Below are positions 24,657-33,910 of a stretch of DNA of 35,914 bases, piece after piece (the first letter of the stretch is position 1; each line of letters opens with the position of its first letter). A model generated the notes under the pieces. The model was not told the origin of the DNA and ran no database searches. It saw only the letters and a list, made by a program, of their open reading frames with translations. The DNA is from Deltaproteobacteria bacterium (GTDB taxonomy: Bacteria; Desulfobacterota; Dissulfuribacteria; Dissulfuribacterales; UBA3076). The translations under genes and the position numbers were made by a program. The stretch covers positions 65,082 to 100,995 of the forward strand of contig PQXE01000006.1 of the NCBI GenBank assembly GCA_003194495.1, given 5' to 3'.

Positions 24657-27600
24657 ATGCCCGTATCGAAAATCACGATTGCCCCCTACCTGCAGAAATG
24701 GGACAACGACACCCGCAAACTCTCTATCCGGATGCTGGTTGCGCCAACCGGCAATCCCCTCGAACCCATACTGAATTCACCGGTAGACGTGCCGGCCTTT
24801 GCGGATTGTTCGCTGGCGTTCCGGGTGAGCATTTCCGACACGGTAGGCGCCTTGCCGCAGCGTACGCTGGTGGATCAGACCATCGACACTCCACGTGCCG
24901 GGGCACCTGATGCTCGCACGATTTTCATCGCGATCAAGTCCGCGCTGGAGATACCGGACGGACCTGCGGGCGATACTTTCTCCGAACAAAAACCCGACAT
25001 GGTGAAACAGCTGCACAAATACCTGCCGCGAAGCTATCGCCAGTCCTTCGACTTCGTACAGCCGCGCACTTCGCTTGCCGTTACCGATGACAGCTATCGC
25101 TGTCTGGTAAGCTGTCCACCGGATGCGCTGCCACCGCTGCCCGACACGGTCATCGGCTGGGGGGAGGCGATTGCCTTCAGCCTGCGCCGGCCGCGCCTGG
25201 CCGAAGCCCTTGGCCTCATCGTCCCACTGGAACTCACCCTCGATGCCGCGCCTCGCCTCGAAAACGGCGGCTGGCTCTGGGCCGAGCTTGCACCTGAAAG
25301 CGATTATTTCGGCCAGGCCGGACTGCCGGATTTCCTCCGGGTCTTCGCCACCCGGGTGCCGGAGTTGCCGGCTGCCGGCACCCGGCCGATCTTCACCCCG
25401 GTGGTGTTCCCTGTGTCCGACAATGCAGCCGACGCTGCCACCCTCGGCCAGGTCGACAAGGTTTTCGCCGAAGCGGTCCGTTTCGACGATGGCTTCTCCA
25501 AGATCGTTCATGCCCGCCAGCCTCTCAGCGTGGATTTGCTGGACGAGGATGGTACGAAGGGTTCCGCACCGCGGGACGAGGGCGTGCAACTTGCCTGGGA
25601 CGACGAGGATATCCTCGAAGGGCAGAACCGCGCCCTTGGGGCCGCGCCGGACGGCGAGAACAATGTTGTGGCACCGCGCGGTGTCTTCGGCTACCGCGTG
25701 GACGTTCGCAAACAGGACACGTCCAATCCGCAATCATGGATCCCCCTATCCAAGGTCAGGTCACCCTTGGACCTGGGCGTGGATCTGGGCACGGCGATCG
25801 AGGAACGCTGGACGGAGGTACATCCGACTGAGTTGTCCAATCAACTGTGGCTTTCACCCTGGTATGTGTCATGGCGGGGTGGCTCGCTGGTGATGTCGAC
25901 CAATGACGATCAGCGCTTGATGAACGTGCCACCCACGGACGCCGAGCCGGACCAGCCTGTAGAGGTAGACAAAATAGACCTGTGCTATGGCGAGCGGTAC
26001 GAGTTTCGGGTGCGCCTGGCCGACAGCACCGGCGGCGGCCCCGATGTCACCCAAGCTGCGGTCCGCAGTGGCGAAGTACCGATCACCATGCTGCATATGA
26101 AACGCCACCTTCCGCCGCGACGGCCACCGACGGCAACGCCGACGCTTGCCACCGACGGCTCCACATCCACGATCCGGCTCTGGCGCCCGCCCCTGGGCTA
26201 CCCGGAAGCGGTCTTCGCAGCAGGCGCAAGCGCACGCACGTCGCTCCTTCAACAAATCACGGCTAACGACGCCGACGTTTCCAACGCGACGCCGCCCTTC
26301 ATCCGCGACCCCGATACGCCTTACCTGCGTGTTCGGGTTCATCTGCGCGCACCGACCTTCGATCCCGACGCCGCGGAAGGCGGCTGGGTACTGTGGTATG
26401 AGACGTCTAGGCCCTATCCGACGGATACAACCCAACCGCTCGACTTGAATCTGGATTGGCGCGAAGCGGCCGACTATCACGACATCGACATTTCAGGCCA
26501 GTTGGGCGCGGACGGCACGATAATCGGTCCGTTGACGGTGATCAAATCGCGGGATGTGCGGCTGGAGATCTTCGCCGTAGGCAGCAACGACCTGTCGTAT
26601 TTCGCCAACCAGAAAGCGCGCATCGGTGAATCTGACAAGATTGATCTGCATGTGGTCGCCGCGTCCGAGAGCGATGTCCTGGCGACCTTGCCACCGTCGG
26701 ACATGCTGCGCTCTGTTCTGTTCCGGGCCGACCCGATTGGATCCCGCAGCAAAACCCGCGGCGTTGTCGCGCAGAATGATCCGACCACATCACTGGTGGA
26801 CAGACTGGCCGTCGCTGCTAACCTTGCCTCCGACGGCGCGATGTTTTTGGGGCGCCCGGGCGAGCGTGTGGCCTTCGGCTGTGCCGGTCTGACTTATTAT
26901 GCCGCCCCGGATGCCAGCAGCCTGGAATTCGCCGAACCAGACGAGCTTACAGGGCAATGGATCAACGTCGCGCAAGCCGTATTCGACCGGGATTGGACAT
27001 GGCGCGGGGCTGGTTCGCCAACCGTGCGTGTGACGCGCAGGCTTTCTCTGCCCGATGCACCGGGTAATATCCCTGAGAGGGTCGATCTGGGTGAGATCGA
27101 GCTTATGCATACGATCAATGTGCAGGCGCGCCAGGATCCCGAGCGTGACCATATCCGGTTAATCTTCGTCGATGCCTTTCCGCCGCCCTTGGGGTCGGAC
27201 AGTCGGCCCTACGAAGTTGAGGTCACCTATGTCATGACGGTTTCCCTGGAAGGGGGAACAAGCGTTACCCAGACCATCGACAGTCGGCTACCGGTTGCCA
27301 CACCGCCGACCCAGGTGCCGAAGGTCAAGGCCGCCGGTATTGCGCTGACACCCTACAAAGCGGACAAACTTTACGCGACGACCGCTCCGCGGACCAAGCG
27401 GCTCTGGCTGGAGTTCGAAGAGCCGTTGCAGGACCCGCGCGACAGATATTTCGTCCGCGCACTGCACCGCACGCCCGACCCTATGCTGCTTCCGGGGCAC
27501 GAACCTGTGGCCGACCCGGCAGTGTTGGAAAGCATTCCGCTTAATCCGGAATGGGTGCGGGTGATCACGCCGGGCCAGGTTCAGGATCTGTCCGGCTTAT

Positions 27601-28265
27601 CCGCGATGCAGCGGTTAGAGCCTGCCGACAATTCCAACCGTCAGTTCCTGGTACCGCTTCCCCACAATACCGATCCGGCATCGCCCGAGTTGTTCTCGTT
27701 CTACACGTATGAAATCCGGGTGGGCCACGGCGCAGGGGCACCCGAAGATCCGTTCTGGTCCACTGCGCAGGGCCGTTTCGGGGAGCCGCTTGTGCTTGAG
27801 GGCATGCAGCATCCTCCGCCCGAACTTGCGTGTTCCGTATTCTACGGCCCGGGTGGTGACGTGACCGCGCGCGCCCCGTTCGCGGCGCCCTATCTAGGAC
27901 AGAAACGGGTGGCGCCGCCTCAGGTGAACACGCAAATCTGGTTCGTGCTGTATGCCCGCATTATGCAAGCTGACGGACAAAGCTGGCACAATGTCCAGAT
28001 CGATTTGAAACCCGCGATACAGGCAAAGCAAGTGGGTAGTGTAACGATCGCCCCGCAGGCCGAGGCGACCTGGACGGGTGGCAACGTGAAGGATGCGCTT
28101 GAACTTGCCGGTTTACATCACGACACGCCGCTGACCGTCCTTGCCGTGGAGTTATTACCTGAACCGAATAGCAGTTTCGCAGATCCGCTGGGGGGCGACC
28201 TTGGACAGGTGCGCGTGCTCAGAACCTCGCCGCTGGCATCTGTGGAGCGGGATTGCTGCGCCTGA
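24657..28265 (+). CDS. Very large protein of unknown function, high-GC module protein 2
   Basis: A 1202-residue protein; AGGAG lies just before ATG 24657, 11 bp after protein 1, so the two are surely co-transcribed. I recognise no family. The N-terminus (MPVSKITIAPYLQKWDNDTR) is not a signal peptide. The sequence is beta-rich, Pro- and Asp-rich, with few cysteines until the final DCCA. A notable central segment is DEGVQLAWDDEDIL...NRALG followed by PRGVFGYRVDVRKQD, and Fn3/Ig-like strands (FSFYTYEIRVGHG, TQIWFVLYARIM) are likely in the last third. Base and codon use equal those of protein 1 and differ from flanking genes. The pair may form one assembly; substrate, partner and location cannot be told from sequence. 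Confidence 0.85.
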   Translation: MPVSKITIAPYLQKWDNDTRKLSIRMLVAPTGNPLEPILNSPVDVPAFADCSLAFRVSISDTVGALPQRTLVDQTIDTPRAGAPDARTIFIAIKSALEIPDGPAGDTFSEQKPDMVKQLHKYLPRSYRQSFDFVQPRTSLAVTDDSYRCLVSCPPDALPPLPDTVIGWGEAIAFSLRRPRLAEALGLIVPLELTLDAAPRLENGGWLWAELAPESDYFGQAGLPDFLRVFATRVPELPAAGTRPIFTPVVFPVSDNAADAATLGQVDKVFAEAVRFDDGFSKIVHARQPLSVDLLDEDGTKGSAPRDEGVQLAWDDEDILEGQNRALGAAPDGENNVVAPRGVFGYRVDVRKQDTSNPQSWIPLSKVRSPLDLGVDLGTAIEERWTEVHPTELSNQLWLSPWYVSWRGGSLVMSTNDDQRLMNVPPTDAEPDQPVEVDKIDLCYGERYEFRVRLADSTGGGPDVTQAAVRSGEVPITMLHMKRHLPPRRPPTATPTLATDGSTSTIRLWRPPLGYPEAVFAAGASARTSLLQQITANDADVSNATPPFIRDPDTPYLRVRVHLRAPTFDPDAAEGGWVLWYETSRPYPTDTTQPLDLNLDWREAADYHDIDISGQLGADGTIIGPLTVIKSRDVRLEIFAVGSNDLSYFANQKARIGESDKIDLHVVAASESDVLATLPPSDMLRSVLFRADPIGSRSKTRGVVAQNDPTTSLVDRLAVAANLASDGAMFLGRPGERVAFGCAGLTYYAAPDASSLEFAEPDELTGQWINVAQAVFDRDWTWRGAGSPTVRVTRRLSLPDAPGNIPERVDLGEIELMHTINVQARQDPERDHIRLIFVDAFPPPLGSDSRPYEVEVTYVMTVSLEGGTSVTQTIDSRLPVATPPTQVPKVKAAGIALTPYKADKLYATTAPRTKRLWLEFEEPLQDPRDRYFVRALHRTPDPMLLPGHEPVADPAVLESIPLNPEWVRVITPGQVQDLSGLSAMQRLEPADNSNRQFLVPLPHNTDPASPELFSFYTYEIRVGHGAGAPEDPFWSTAQGRFGEPLVLEGMQHPPPELACSVFYGPGGDVTARAPFAAPYLGQKRVAPPQVNTQIWFVLYARIMQADGQSWHNVQIDLKPAIQAKQVGSVTIAPQAEATWTGGNVKDALELAGLHHDTPLTVLAVELLPEPNSSFADPLGGDLGQVRVLRTSPLASVERDCCA

Positions 28266-28307
28266 AGAAGGGCGAGGTCTGCGAATAAAGACAAAACGTA
28301 ACCGGCC

Positions 28308-28953
28308 CTGATCTGAGGAATCGCGGGTGTCTGGTGAACGAAAGAGTCGGAAGTGACGAACCGATCTACTTGACTGGTGCATGTACACACAACTGTTGGT
28401 GGGGAAAGGGAGGGATGATAGATTACACTAATGACGATTGCGGTGACTACTGGCATAACAAAAAGCGGCAACCTTTGATCAACGTTGGGGTCATTGGTCA
28501 CTGGACCGACCTTGGAGAACCTGAGTTGTACCCTGCGTTGCACTGTCCTGACACTGGTGGATATGCTGAAGGTAGCGAGGCTGATGCCCACAATATTTTT
28601 AACTTCAGATGGATTCGCGGAATCTATAAGGGATATGTCAGTAATAATGAAGAACTGAGACCTTTAAGAGGATTGACAGCGTAGGACAATGGATAACTGA
28701 TGTTCCGGTATTCCGCAACGACATATTTAGACTTCCTCTCTATGCACGCGAAGGTGCGATCATACCATTGATGTTCGTGGATGACAAAACAATGAATGCA
28801 ATAGGTAAACGCAGAGATCGCAATGTATATAACAAAATGATTGTAAAAGTCTTTGCCTGTGATCTGGTAGGTGAAAAGGAAAGCAAATTTATTCTATTTG
28901 AAGACAATGGAGAAACTATCGAATATCAAAATAGGTATTTTAGTCAATCTTAG
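28308..28953 (+). pseudogene. Decayed GH31 (alpha-glucosidase family) glycosidase remnant
   Basis: The first fragment (to 28684) reads WWGKGGMIDYTNDDCGDYWH and VIGHWTDLGEPELYPA, the GH31 core with the nucleophile-type Asp in WTDLGEPE, then HNIFNFRWIRGIYKGY and a stop. After a frame change, 28685-28953 reads WITDVPVFRNDIFRLPLYAR, EGAIIPLMF and KFILFEDNGETIEYQNRYF, which is the GH31 C-terminal beta region. The middle of the catalytic domain, including the acid/base Asp region, is missing, as is the N-terminus. GC content is much lower than that of the module to its left. It cannot encode an active enzyme. It may have been an intact gene before the high-GC module arrived or before deletion. Confidence 0.8.
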
Positions 28954-29246
28954 AGAAGAGCTTGTGTAGAAAAAATTCTCGGGCAGACATCGCCCACTTT
29001 ATCCCGGGGCAGCTTGCTTCTCTCAATTATCTGAGACAAGCACCGTTGTTGACTTACTGATTCTAATTCCACAGATGGCCTAACTGGAAGAGGCCGGCGC
29101 GTATGTGAAGAACCGGAAACAACCCAGGCAAAAATCCCTGAAACCTGCTTTTCCTGACACCTGACACCCGCACCATCCTCTTGCAATTGCATAGCACTTG
29201 TGACATATTTAAAAATTGTTTTTTCAGGCGGAAAAGGAGTCATCTC
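28954..29246. other. Intergenic region before the carboxylase operon
   Basis: About 290 bases without a recognisable gene or RNA. CCTGACACCTGACACC near 29153 is a short direct repeat. The carboxylase promoter should be here, but no convincing -35/-10 pair stands out. Confidence 0.4.
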
Positions 29247-30713
29247 ATGGGACGGAAAAATTCAAAGATTGAAAAAATTCTGATTGCGAACAGGGGGGTT
29301 CCTGCTGTCCGGATCATGCACACATGCCGCGACAGAAAAATACCCACAACCGCAGTCTACAGCACACCTGATCGTCTCTCACTCCATGTCATGGTGGGTG
29401 ACTCGGCTGTCCATATTGGAGAAGCACCTCCTGCAGAGTCATACCTGAACATGGAAAAAATGATTGAAGCCGCCCTGACAAGCGGTGCCAACGCCATTCA
29501 CCCTGGATGGGGATTTTTGGCGGAAAATGCCGAATTTGCCAAAAGGGTAACTGATTCCGGGCTTATATGGGTAGGCCCATCTTCCGAGGTCATCAAGTCC
29601 ATGGGAGATAAAATCGAGGCGAAGAAGATCGCCGTACGGGCAAATGTGCCGACCATACCCGGAATCACTGATATAACGGATATCGACCAGATCAAGGTGT
29701 GGATGAAAAATGATGCCGTTGCCTTTCCTATCTTCATCAAAGCGGCTGCAGGTGGCGGAGGCAAAGGAATGGTCAAGGTGGAGTCCGAGCAGGAACTTTC
29801 TACCGCATTGAATCAGGCGCGTTCCGAGGCAAAAAAATCCTTTGGCGACGATAAGCTTCTTGCTGAAAAGTATATTGAGAAGGGCCGTCACATTGAGGTG
29901 CAGATAGTCGCGGACCGGCATGGAGACACCTTCCACCTGTTTGAACGCGAATGCACCCTTCAGAGAAGGAATCAGAAAATTATAGAAGAAGCTCCTTCTC
30001 CATCCATAGGCGATGATATCAGAAAAGAGATCTGCTTTACTGCAACCCGCCTCATGCGGGAAATAGGATATGAAACGGCTGGAACGGTGGAGTTCCTTTT
30101 CGACTCATCAACCAATAAATTCTATTTCCTGGAGGTCAACACGCGCCTGCAGGTAGAACATGGAATAACAGAGCTCATTACAGGCATGGACATAGTCGGT
30201 CTCATGCTCGACGCAGCTGAAGGAAAAAAATTTTCATTCAAACAGGAAGATATCGTTCCCAACAGGTGGGCGCTTGAGGTCCGGATCAACGCCGAGGACC
30301 CCAGGACATTCAGTCCATCCTTCGGACCGATTTCACGCCTCCAGATCCCGCAAGGCCCAGGAGTCAGGATTTCACCGGGTGTCTACGAAGGCGCAGACAT
30401 CCCGCCATACTATGACTCCCTCTTCATGCTGATGATGACCGCCGGTCCGAACCGGGATTCGGCAATACGGACAATGGACCGGATACTCGGCAGGAATCTG
30501 CGGGTTGAAGGGATCAAGACCCTTGCCCCACTCCTTTTGAGTATTATCCGGCACGAAGCGTTCAAAAAAGGGGAGTTCTCCACCAGATTTATCGAAGACC
30601 ATATGGATGAACTGGTCTCCATGTTCAGGGAAAAAGACAGCGAAGACGAAGTCCTTAAAATTGCAAAATTCGTTGCTGAAATCTCAGCACTCGGACCACA
30701 GGGTTGGATGTAG
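29247..30713 (+). CDS. pycA: Biotin carboxylase subunit (pyruvate carboxylase subunit A type)
   Basis: A 488-residue ATP-grasp enzyme that carboxylates biotin using ATP and bicarbonate. The start at ATG 29247 is supported by AAAAGGAG upstream; earlier codons lack this. Family motifs are intact: ILIANRGVPAVRIMHTCR (11-28), HPGWGFLAENAEFA, GGGGKGM (169-175), the ERECTLQRRNQKIIEEAP run (233-250) and EVNTRLQVEH (296-305). There is no biotinyl domain in this subunit; it is on the next gene, nine bases downstream. Substrate choice (pyruvate, 2-oxoglutarate or acyl-CoA) is set by the partner carboxyltransferase, which is of the pyruvate carboxylase type. Its likely role is anaplerotic oxaloacetate synthesis. 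Confidence 0.93.
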   Translation: MGRKNSKIEKILIANRGVPAVRIMHTCRDRKIPTTAVYSTPDRLSLHVMVGDSAVHIGEAPPAESYLNMEKMIEAALTSGANAIHPGWGFLAENAEFAKRVTDSGLIWVGPSSEVIKSMGDKIEAKKIAVRANVPTIPGITDITDIDQIKVWMKNDAVAFPIFIKAAAGGGGKGMVKVESEQELSTALNQARSEAKKSFGDDKLLAEKYIEKGRHIEVQIVADRHGDTFHLFERECTLQRRNQKIIEEAPSPSIGDDIRKEICFTATRLMREIGYETAGTVEFLFDSSTNKFYFLEVNTRLQVEHGITELITGMDIVGLMLDAAEGKKFSFKQEDIVPNRWALEVRINAEDPRTFSPSFGPISRLQIPQGPGVRISPGVYEGADIPPYYDSLFMLMMTAGPNRDSAIRTMDRILGRNLRVEGIKTLAPLLLSIIRHEAFKKGEFSTRFIEDHMDELVSMFREKDSEDEVLKIAKFVAEISALGPQGWM

Positions 30714-30722
30714 GATAAAACC

Positions 30723-32735
30723 ATGAAAAATTACGTACGACCGGGGATGAGCCCGGGCGATATCGTCTCAAAAATTCGTTCACTTGATGGCGTCATGCTG
30801 ACAGGCACGGGCATGCGTGACGCAGGACAATCCGACTTCAAGAACAGGCACCGCATTCATGATCTTGCAACGCTTGCACCCTATTATGAAAAGATGAATC
30901 TCTTTAGTTCAGAGTGTCACGGAGGTGCACGATGGCATGTTGGGATCATTAACAGAAGGGAGAGCCCCTTCAAGGAGATTGAAATCCTCAGGGAAACAAT
31001 GCCGAGTGTGCTGCTTCAGACACTTATCCGGGAAACAAACCTCTGGGGATACCGCCCCTACCCGAAAAACGTCATTGAATATGTGGTGAAGGAAGTAGAC
31101 ATAGACGTCTGGCGATGCTTCTCCTTCCTGAACGACATCAGGAATATGCGGTCTGTTGCCGAGGTGGTGATGAAGCGAGGACGGCTCTTTCAGCCTGCGA
31201 TCTCCTTTACCCAGGCGGACTGGACCACCAACGAATACTATCTGGGATGCGTAGATGATATTGTTGACCTGTGCGCCGGGACCGACGAAATTATCTTCTG
31301 CATCAAGGATATGGCCGGTGTGGGAAGTCCCGCACGCATCAGGAGCCTGGTTGACGCCGTCAAACAAAAACATCCTGATCTTATTGTGCAGTATCATCGT
31401 CATGCAACAGACGGCCTTGCGCTTCCTGCTCTCCTTGCATCTGCCGAGGCGGGCGCTCAGATAATCGACGTTGAAGAGGATTCACTTACCCGATTCTACG
31501 GACAGGCACCAATCCTCGGAGTCCAGGCATTTCTCGAAGAATCCGGGATCAAGGTCCATCTCGACCGTGAGCAGGCAGAGCTTGCGGTCCAGAAGGTCCG
31601 TGAGTGGATCGGTCATTATGAGTGGGCCGAATCACCATTCAAAGGATTCGATCATACAGTCACTTCCCACAAGATGCCGGGCGGGGCTTTCCCCAGCTCC
31701 TTTGAGCAGGCGGAAAAAGGCGGGTTCCTTCACCTGATGCCCGCTATTCTCAGGATCATGTCCCTCTACAACAAAATAGTCAAATACTTCGACGTGACCC
31801 CGGGTTCCCAGATAACCTGGGTTACATGCAGCGGAATCGTCAACATGTACGCTAAAGAAGGCGGAGAATCCGGGGTCGAACACATTACCGGACTCCTTAC
31901 AAAATTTGTCGAGGGGAAAAAACAGGATATGAGCGCCATGAGCAAAGAGGAGCAGAAGGAGCTTCTCAGCCTTTTCAGAAAAACTCCCGGCGACTTCAAG
32001 AACCTGCTCCTTGGCGGCTATGGAAAACTTCCCATGGGCTGGCCCGATGAATGGGTCTACCAGAGCGCCTTCGGCGACGAATGGGAGAAGATGATGGCAG
32101 AAAGGAAGGAACTCTCTCCTCTTGATTCCCTGAAAAATGACGATCTTAGCAAGATCAGTGCCGAACTTACGGATCATTTAGAAAGGGCACCAACGGAGGA
32201 AGAGTTTATTCTCTATCTCATGCATCCTAAGGACGCCCTCCTGATGATTAACTTTGTGGAAAAATACGGTGAGGCCCCGATTGTTCTTCCTACCGATGTA
32301 TGGCGGGAAGGGCTCAAGAATCCCGGTGACAAGGTGGATTTCGATCTCTGGGGCAAACCCCACACCATAGAGCTCGCTTCAGTGGGCGCTGAACATGAAG
32401 GACACATCCATGTAGTCATGCGTGTAAACAACAAGACAAGGGTCTACTCTGTTGATACCCCCAGGGCCAAAAAGGTTGAAATCAGAATAGCCTCCGGGAA
32501 AAACGAAATCGGTGCTCCCATCAATGGAAATATTTGGCGAATCGGAAACCCCAAGCGCGGAGCGCTCAAGATTGGCGACATTGTTCACAAGGGCGAGGAG
32601 ATTGCCAATCTCGAGGCCATGAAGATGGAAAATGCGATCCTTTCTCCCTACGATGGGCATGTGGAAGAAATCCGTGTCAAATTGAATGCGTCCGTTGTTG
32701 AAAAACAACTGTTGTTTGTCCTGAAAAAAGCATAA
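30723..32735 (+). CDS. pycB: Carboxyltransferase + biotin-carrier subunit (pyruvate carboxylase subunit B type, divergent)
   Basis: A 670-residue protein. A TIM-barrel carboxyltransferase (about 20-300) shows TGTGMRDAGQSDFKNR, LLQTLIRETNLWGYRPYP, FSFLNDIRNM, the metal-site Lys in CIKDMAGVG and the HxH in YHRHATDG. The PYC-type C-terminal extension follows (MPGGAFPSSFEQAEKGGFL), then a biotinyl domain ending the protein, with biotin acceptor K634 in EAMKMENAI. Several segments differ from the usual form (DAHQS is DAGQSDFKN, RGQN is RETN), so it belongs to a divergent branch and the 2-oxoacid could be pyruvate or 2-oxoglutarate. It lies nine bases after the biotin carboxylase gene and 18 bases before a biotin ligase. 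Confidence 0.88.
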   Translation: MKNYVRPGMSPGDIVSKIRSLDGVMLTGTGMRDAGQSDFKNRHRIHDLATLAPYYEKMNLFSSECHGGARWHVGIINRRESPFKEIEILRETMPSVLLQTLIRETNLWGYRPYPKNVIEYVVKEVDIDVWRCFSFLNDIRNMRSVAEVVMKRGRLFQPAISFTQADWTTNEYYLGCVDDIVDLCAGTDEIIFCIKDMAGVGSPARIRSLVDAVKQKHPDLIVQYHRHATDGLALPALLASAEAGAQIIDVEEDSLTRFYGQAPILGVQAFLEESGIKVHLDREQAELAVQKVREWIGHYEWAESPFKGFDHTVTSHKMPGGAFPSSFEQAEKGGFLHLMPAILRIMSLYNKIVKYFDVTPGSQITWVTCSGIVNMYAKEGGESGVEHITGLLTKFVEGKKQDMSAMSKEEQKELLSLFRKTPGDFKNLLLGGYGKLPMGWPDEWVYQSAFGDEWEKMMAERKELSPLDSLKNDDLSKISAELTDHLERAPTEEEFILYLMHPKDALLMINFVEKYGEAPIVLPTDVWREGLKNPGDKVDFDLWGKPHTIELASVGAEHEGHIHVVMRVNNKTRVYSVDTPRAKKVEIRIASGKNEIGAPINGNIWRIGNPKRGALKIGDIVHKGEEIANLEAMKMENAILSPYDGHVEEIRVKLNASVVEKQLLFVLKKA

Positions 32736-32753
32736 TCATTCCCTCCCACAGCC

Positions 32754-33541
32754 ATGAAACATCCCTTCTCACATAAAATCAGGCCCTTGAACACACACCG
32801 CAAGCATGTGGGGTTGTCGCTTCTTCTACTCAAAGAAGCCCATTCCACCAATTCCGTACTGCTCGATGACCACGAACTTCTCAGCCAAAAGGGTGTTGTT
32901 GTTCTCGCTGACCGGCAGACCGCCGGTAGAGGACGAAAGAACCGAACATGGGAAAGCGGCTCGAACCGTCATCTTTTTGCTTCCGCTGTTCTCCATCCCG
33001 TTCTTCCCCAGAGGCTCTTTCCCGCCATCACCCTCCTTGCAGGCCTTTCTGTGTTCAGGGCGCTCTCTGCCCTGGATATAGACGGACTCAGCATAAAATG
33101 GCCAAACGATGTCCTGATACAAAAAAAAAGGTCTGCGGAATTCTCTGTGAATCCAAAAAGGCCGGAGATACCCTTTTCATGGTACTGGGAATCGGCCTGA
33201 ATATTGAAGGCGACGCATCCCAGTTCCCTTGTGATCTTCGCGATAAAGTCACAACGATCCACCACGAAACCGGGAAAGCCGTCAGTCGGGACATCCTTCT
33301 CGATCATATCCTTTCAGAACTGGATATGGTGATAACAAACGCCTATGACGGAAAAATTGCATCTCTTTTTGCTGAGTGGGAGCGGTGTTCAAGCTCTCTG
33401 GGAAGAAAGGTTCGCTTCGAGCATGAAGGGATGGTGATGCAGGGAAGCATCAGCGGCCTTGCTTCCTCGGGCACCCTTCTGGTGAAACGAGATAATGCCG
33501 AGGTAACCGAGGTACTCTCCGGGGAAATCATCTACCTGTAA
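32754..33541 (+). CDS. birA: Biotin-[acetyl-CoA-carboxylase] ligase, frame broken at an A9 run
   Basis: The gene attaches biotin to the carrier lysine of carboxylases such as its upstream neighbour. Frame 1 (32754 to about 33125) encodes TAGRGRKNRTWES, the biotin-binding loop, and IKWPNDVLI. The remainder (KVCGILCESKKAGDTLFM, LGIGLNIEG, and the C-terminal domain ending VLSGEIIYL) is in the next frame. The switch falls in nine consecutive A residues at 33121-33129; one more A, or two fewer, restores a normal BirA of about 262 residues. There is no N-terminal HTH repressor domain, so it is a ligase-only (BplA-type) protein. It may be a sequence error, a real mutation, or a site of transcriptional slippage. 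Confidence 0.85.
33121..33129 (+). other. A9 homopolymer at the birA frame switch
   Basis: Nine A residues follow ATAC in the KWPNDVLI codons. Runs of this length are prone to polymerase slippage and to sequencing indels, and the reading frame changes exactly here. Confidence 0.8.
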
Positions 33542-33717
33542 TTCCGTTTTTTAAATTAAGCGTTAACTTTGTTGGCTACGCTACGCGATTTAGGTTGCCA
33601 ATTTATAAAATGGATGGCATGTCCGTATATTCTCCTATTAGAAGCTATTGGCCCTGTGCGGGGCAGAGACTTTCAGCTTTAACGGCACGGTCTGCTGAAG
33701 CGACTGGTTCGCAATTA
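33542..33717. other. Intergenic region between birA and the PIN remnant
   Basis: A 176-base gap without a gene. It has no obvious terminator; GGCTACGCTACGCG near 33580 is a short repeat. Confidence 0.35.
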
Positions 33718-33906
33718 CTATGCATTGAACTGAGCCAAAAATTCGGTTGGATCTAAAACCTTCAGGGCAGACCCAGCGAAGTCCTTCATATTTCTGGTAA
33801 CAATAGACTCAACCTTGGCCAGTTGACCAGCTTCGCTCAACACTGCATCCTCGAAATCGCGGATATTGCTGTCGAGAGCACGCTCGATCATACGTTCCCC
33901 ACCCAT
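33718..33906 (-). pseudogene. Truncated PIN-domain (VapC-like) protein, C-terminal part
   Basis: Sixty-two residues from ATG 33906. The end of a PIN nuclease domain is visible: RDFEDAVLSEAGQLAKVESI, VTRNMKDFAGSALKVLDPTE and FLAQ, containing the late acidic Asp residues. The N-terminal half with the first catalytic Asp is missing. The fragment begins four bases after the transposase stop, so the insertion sequence probably removed the 5' half. No antitoxin gene is adjacent. PIN toxins of the VapC type cleave RNA; this remnant should be inactive. Confidence 0.75.
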
Positions 33907-33910
33907 TTTG

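Noticed and set aside
28118-28591. 157-codon minus-strand frame at the island's right edge
   Set aside because: It spans the junction of two unrelated sequences and is antisense to the GH31 remnant.
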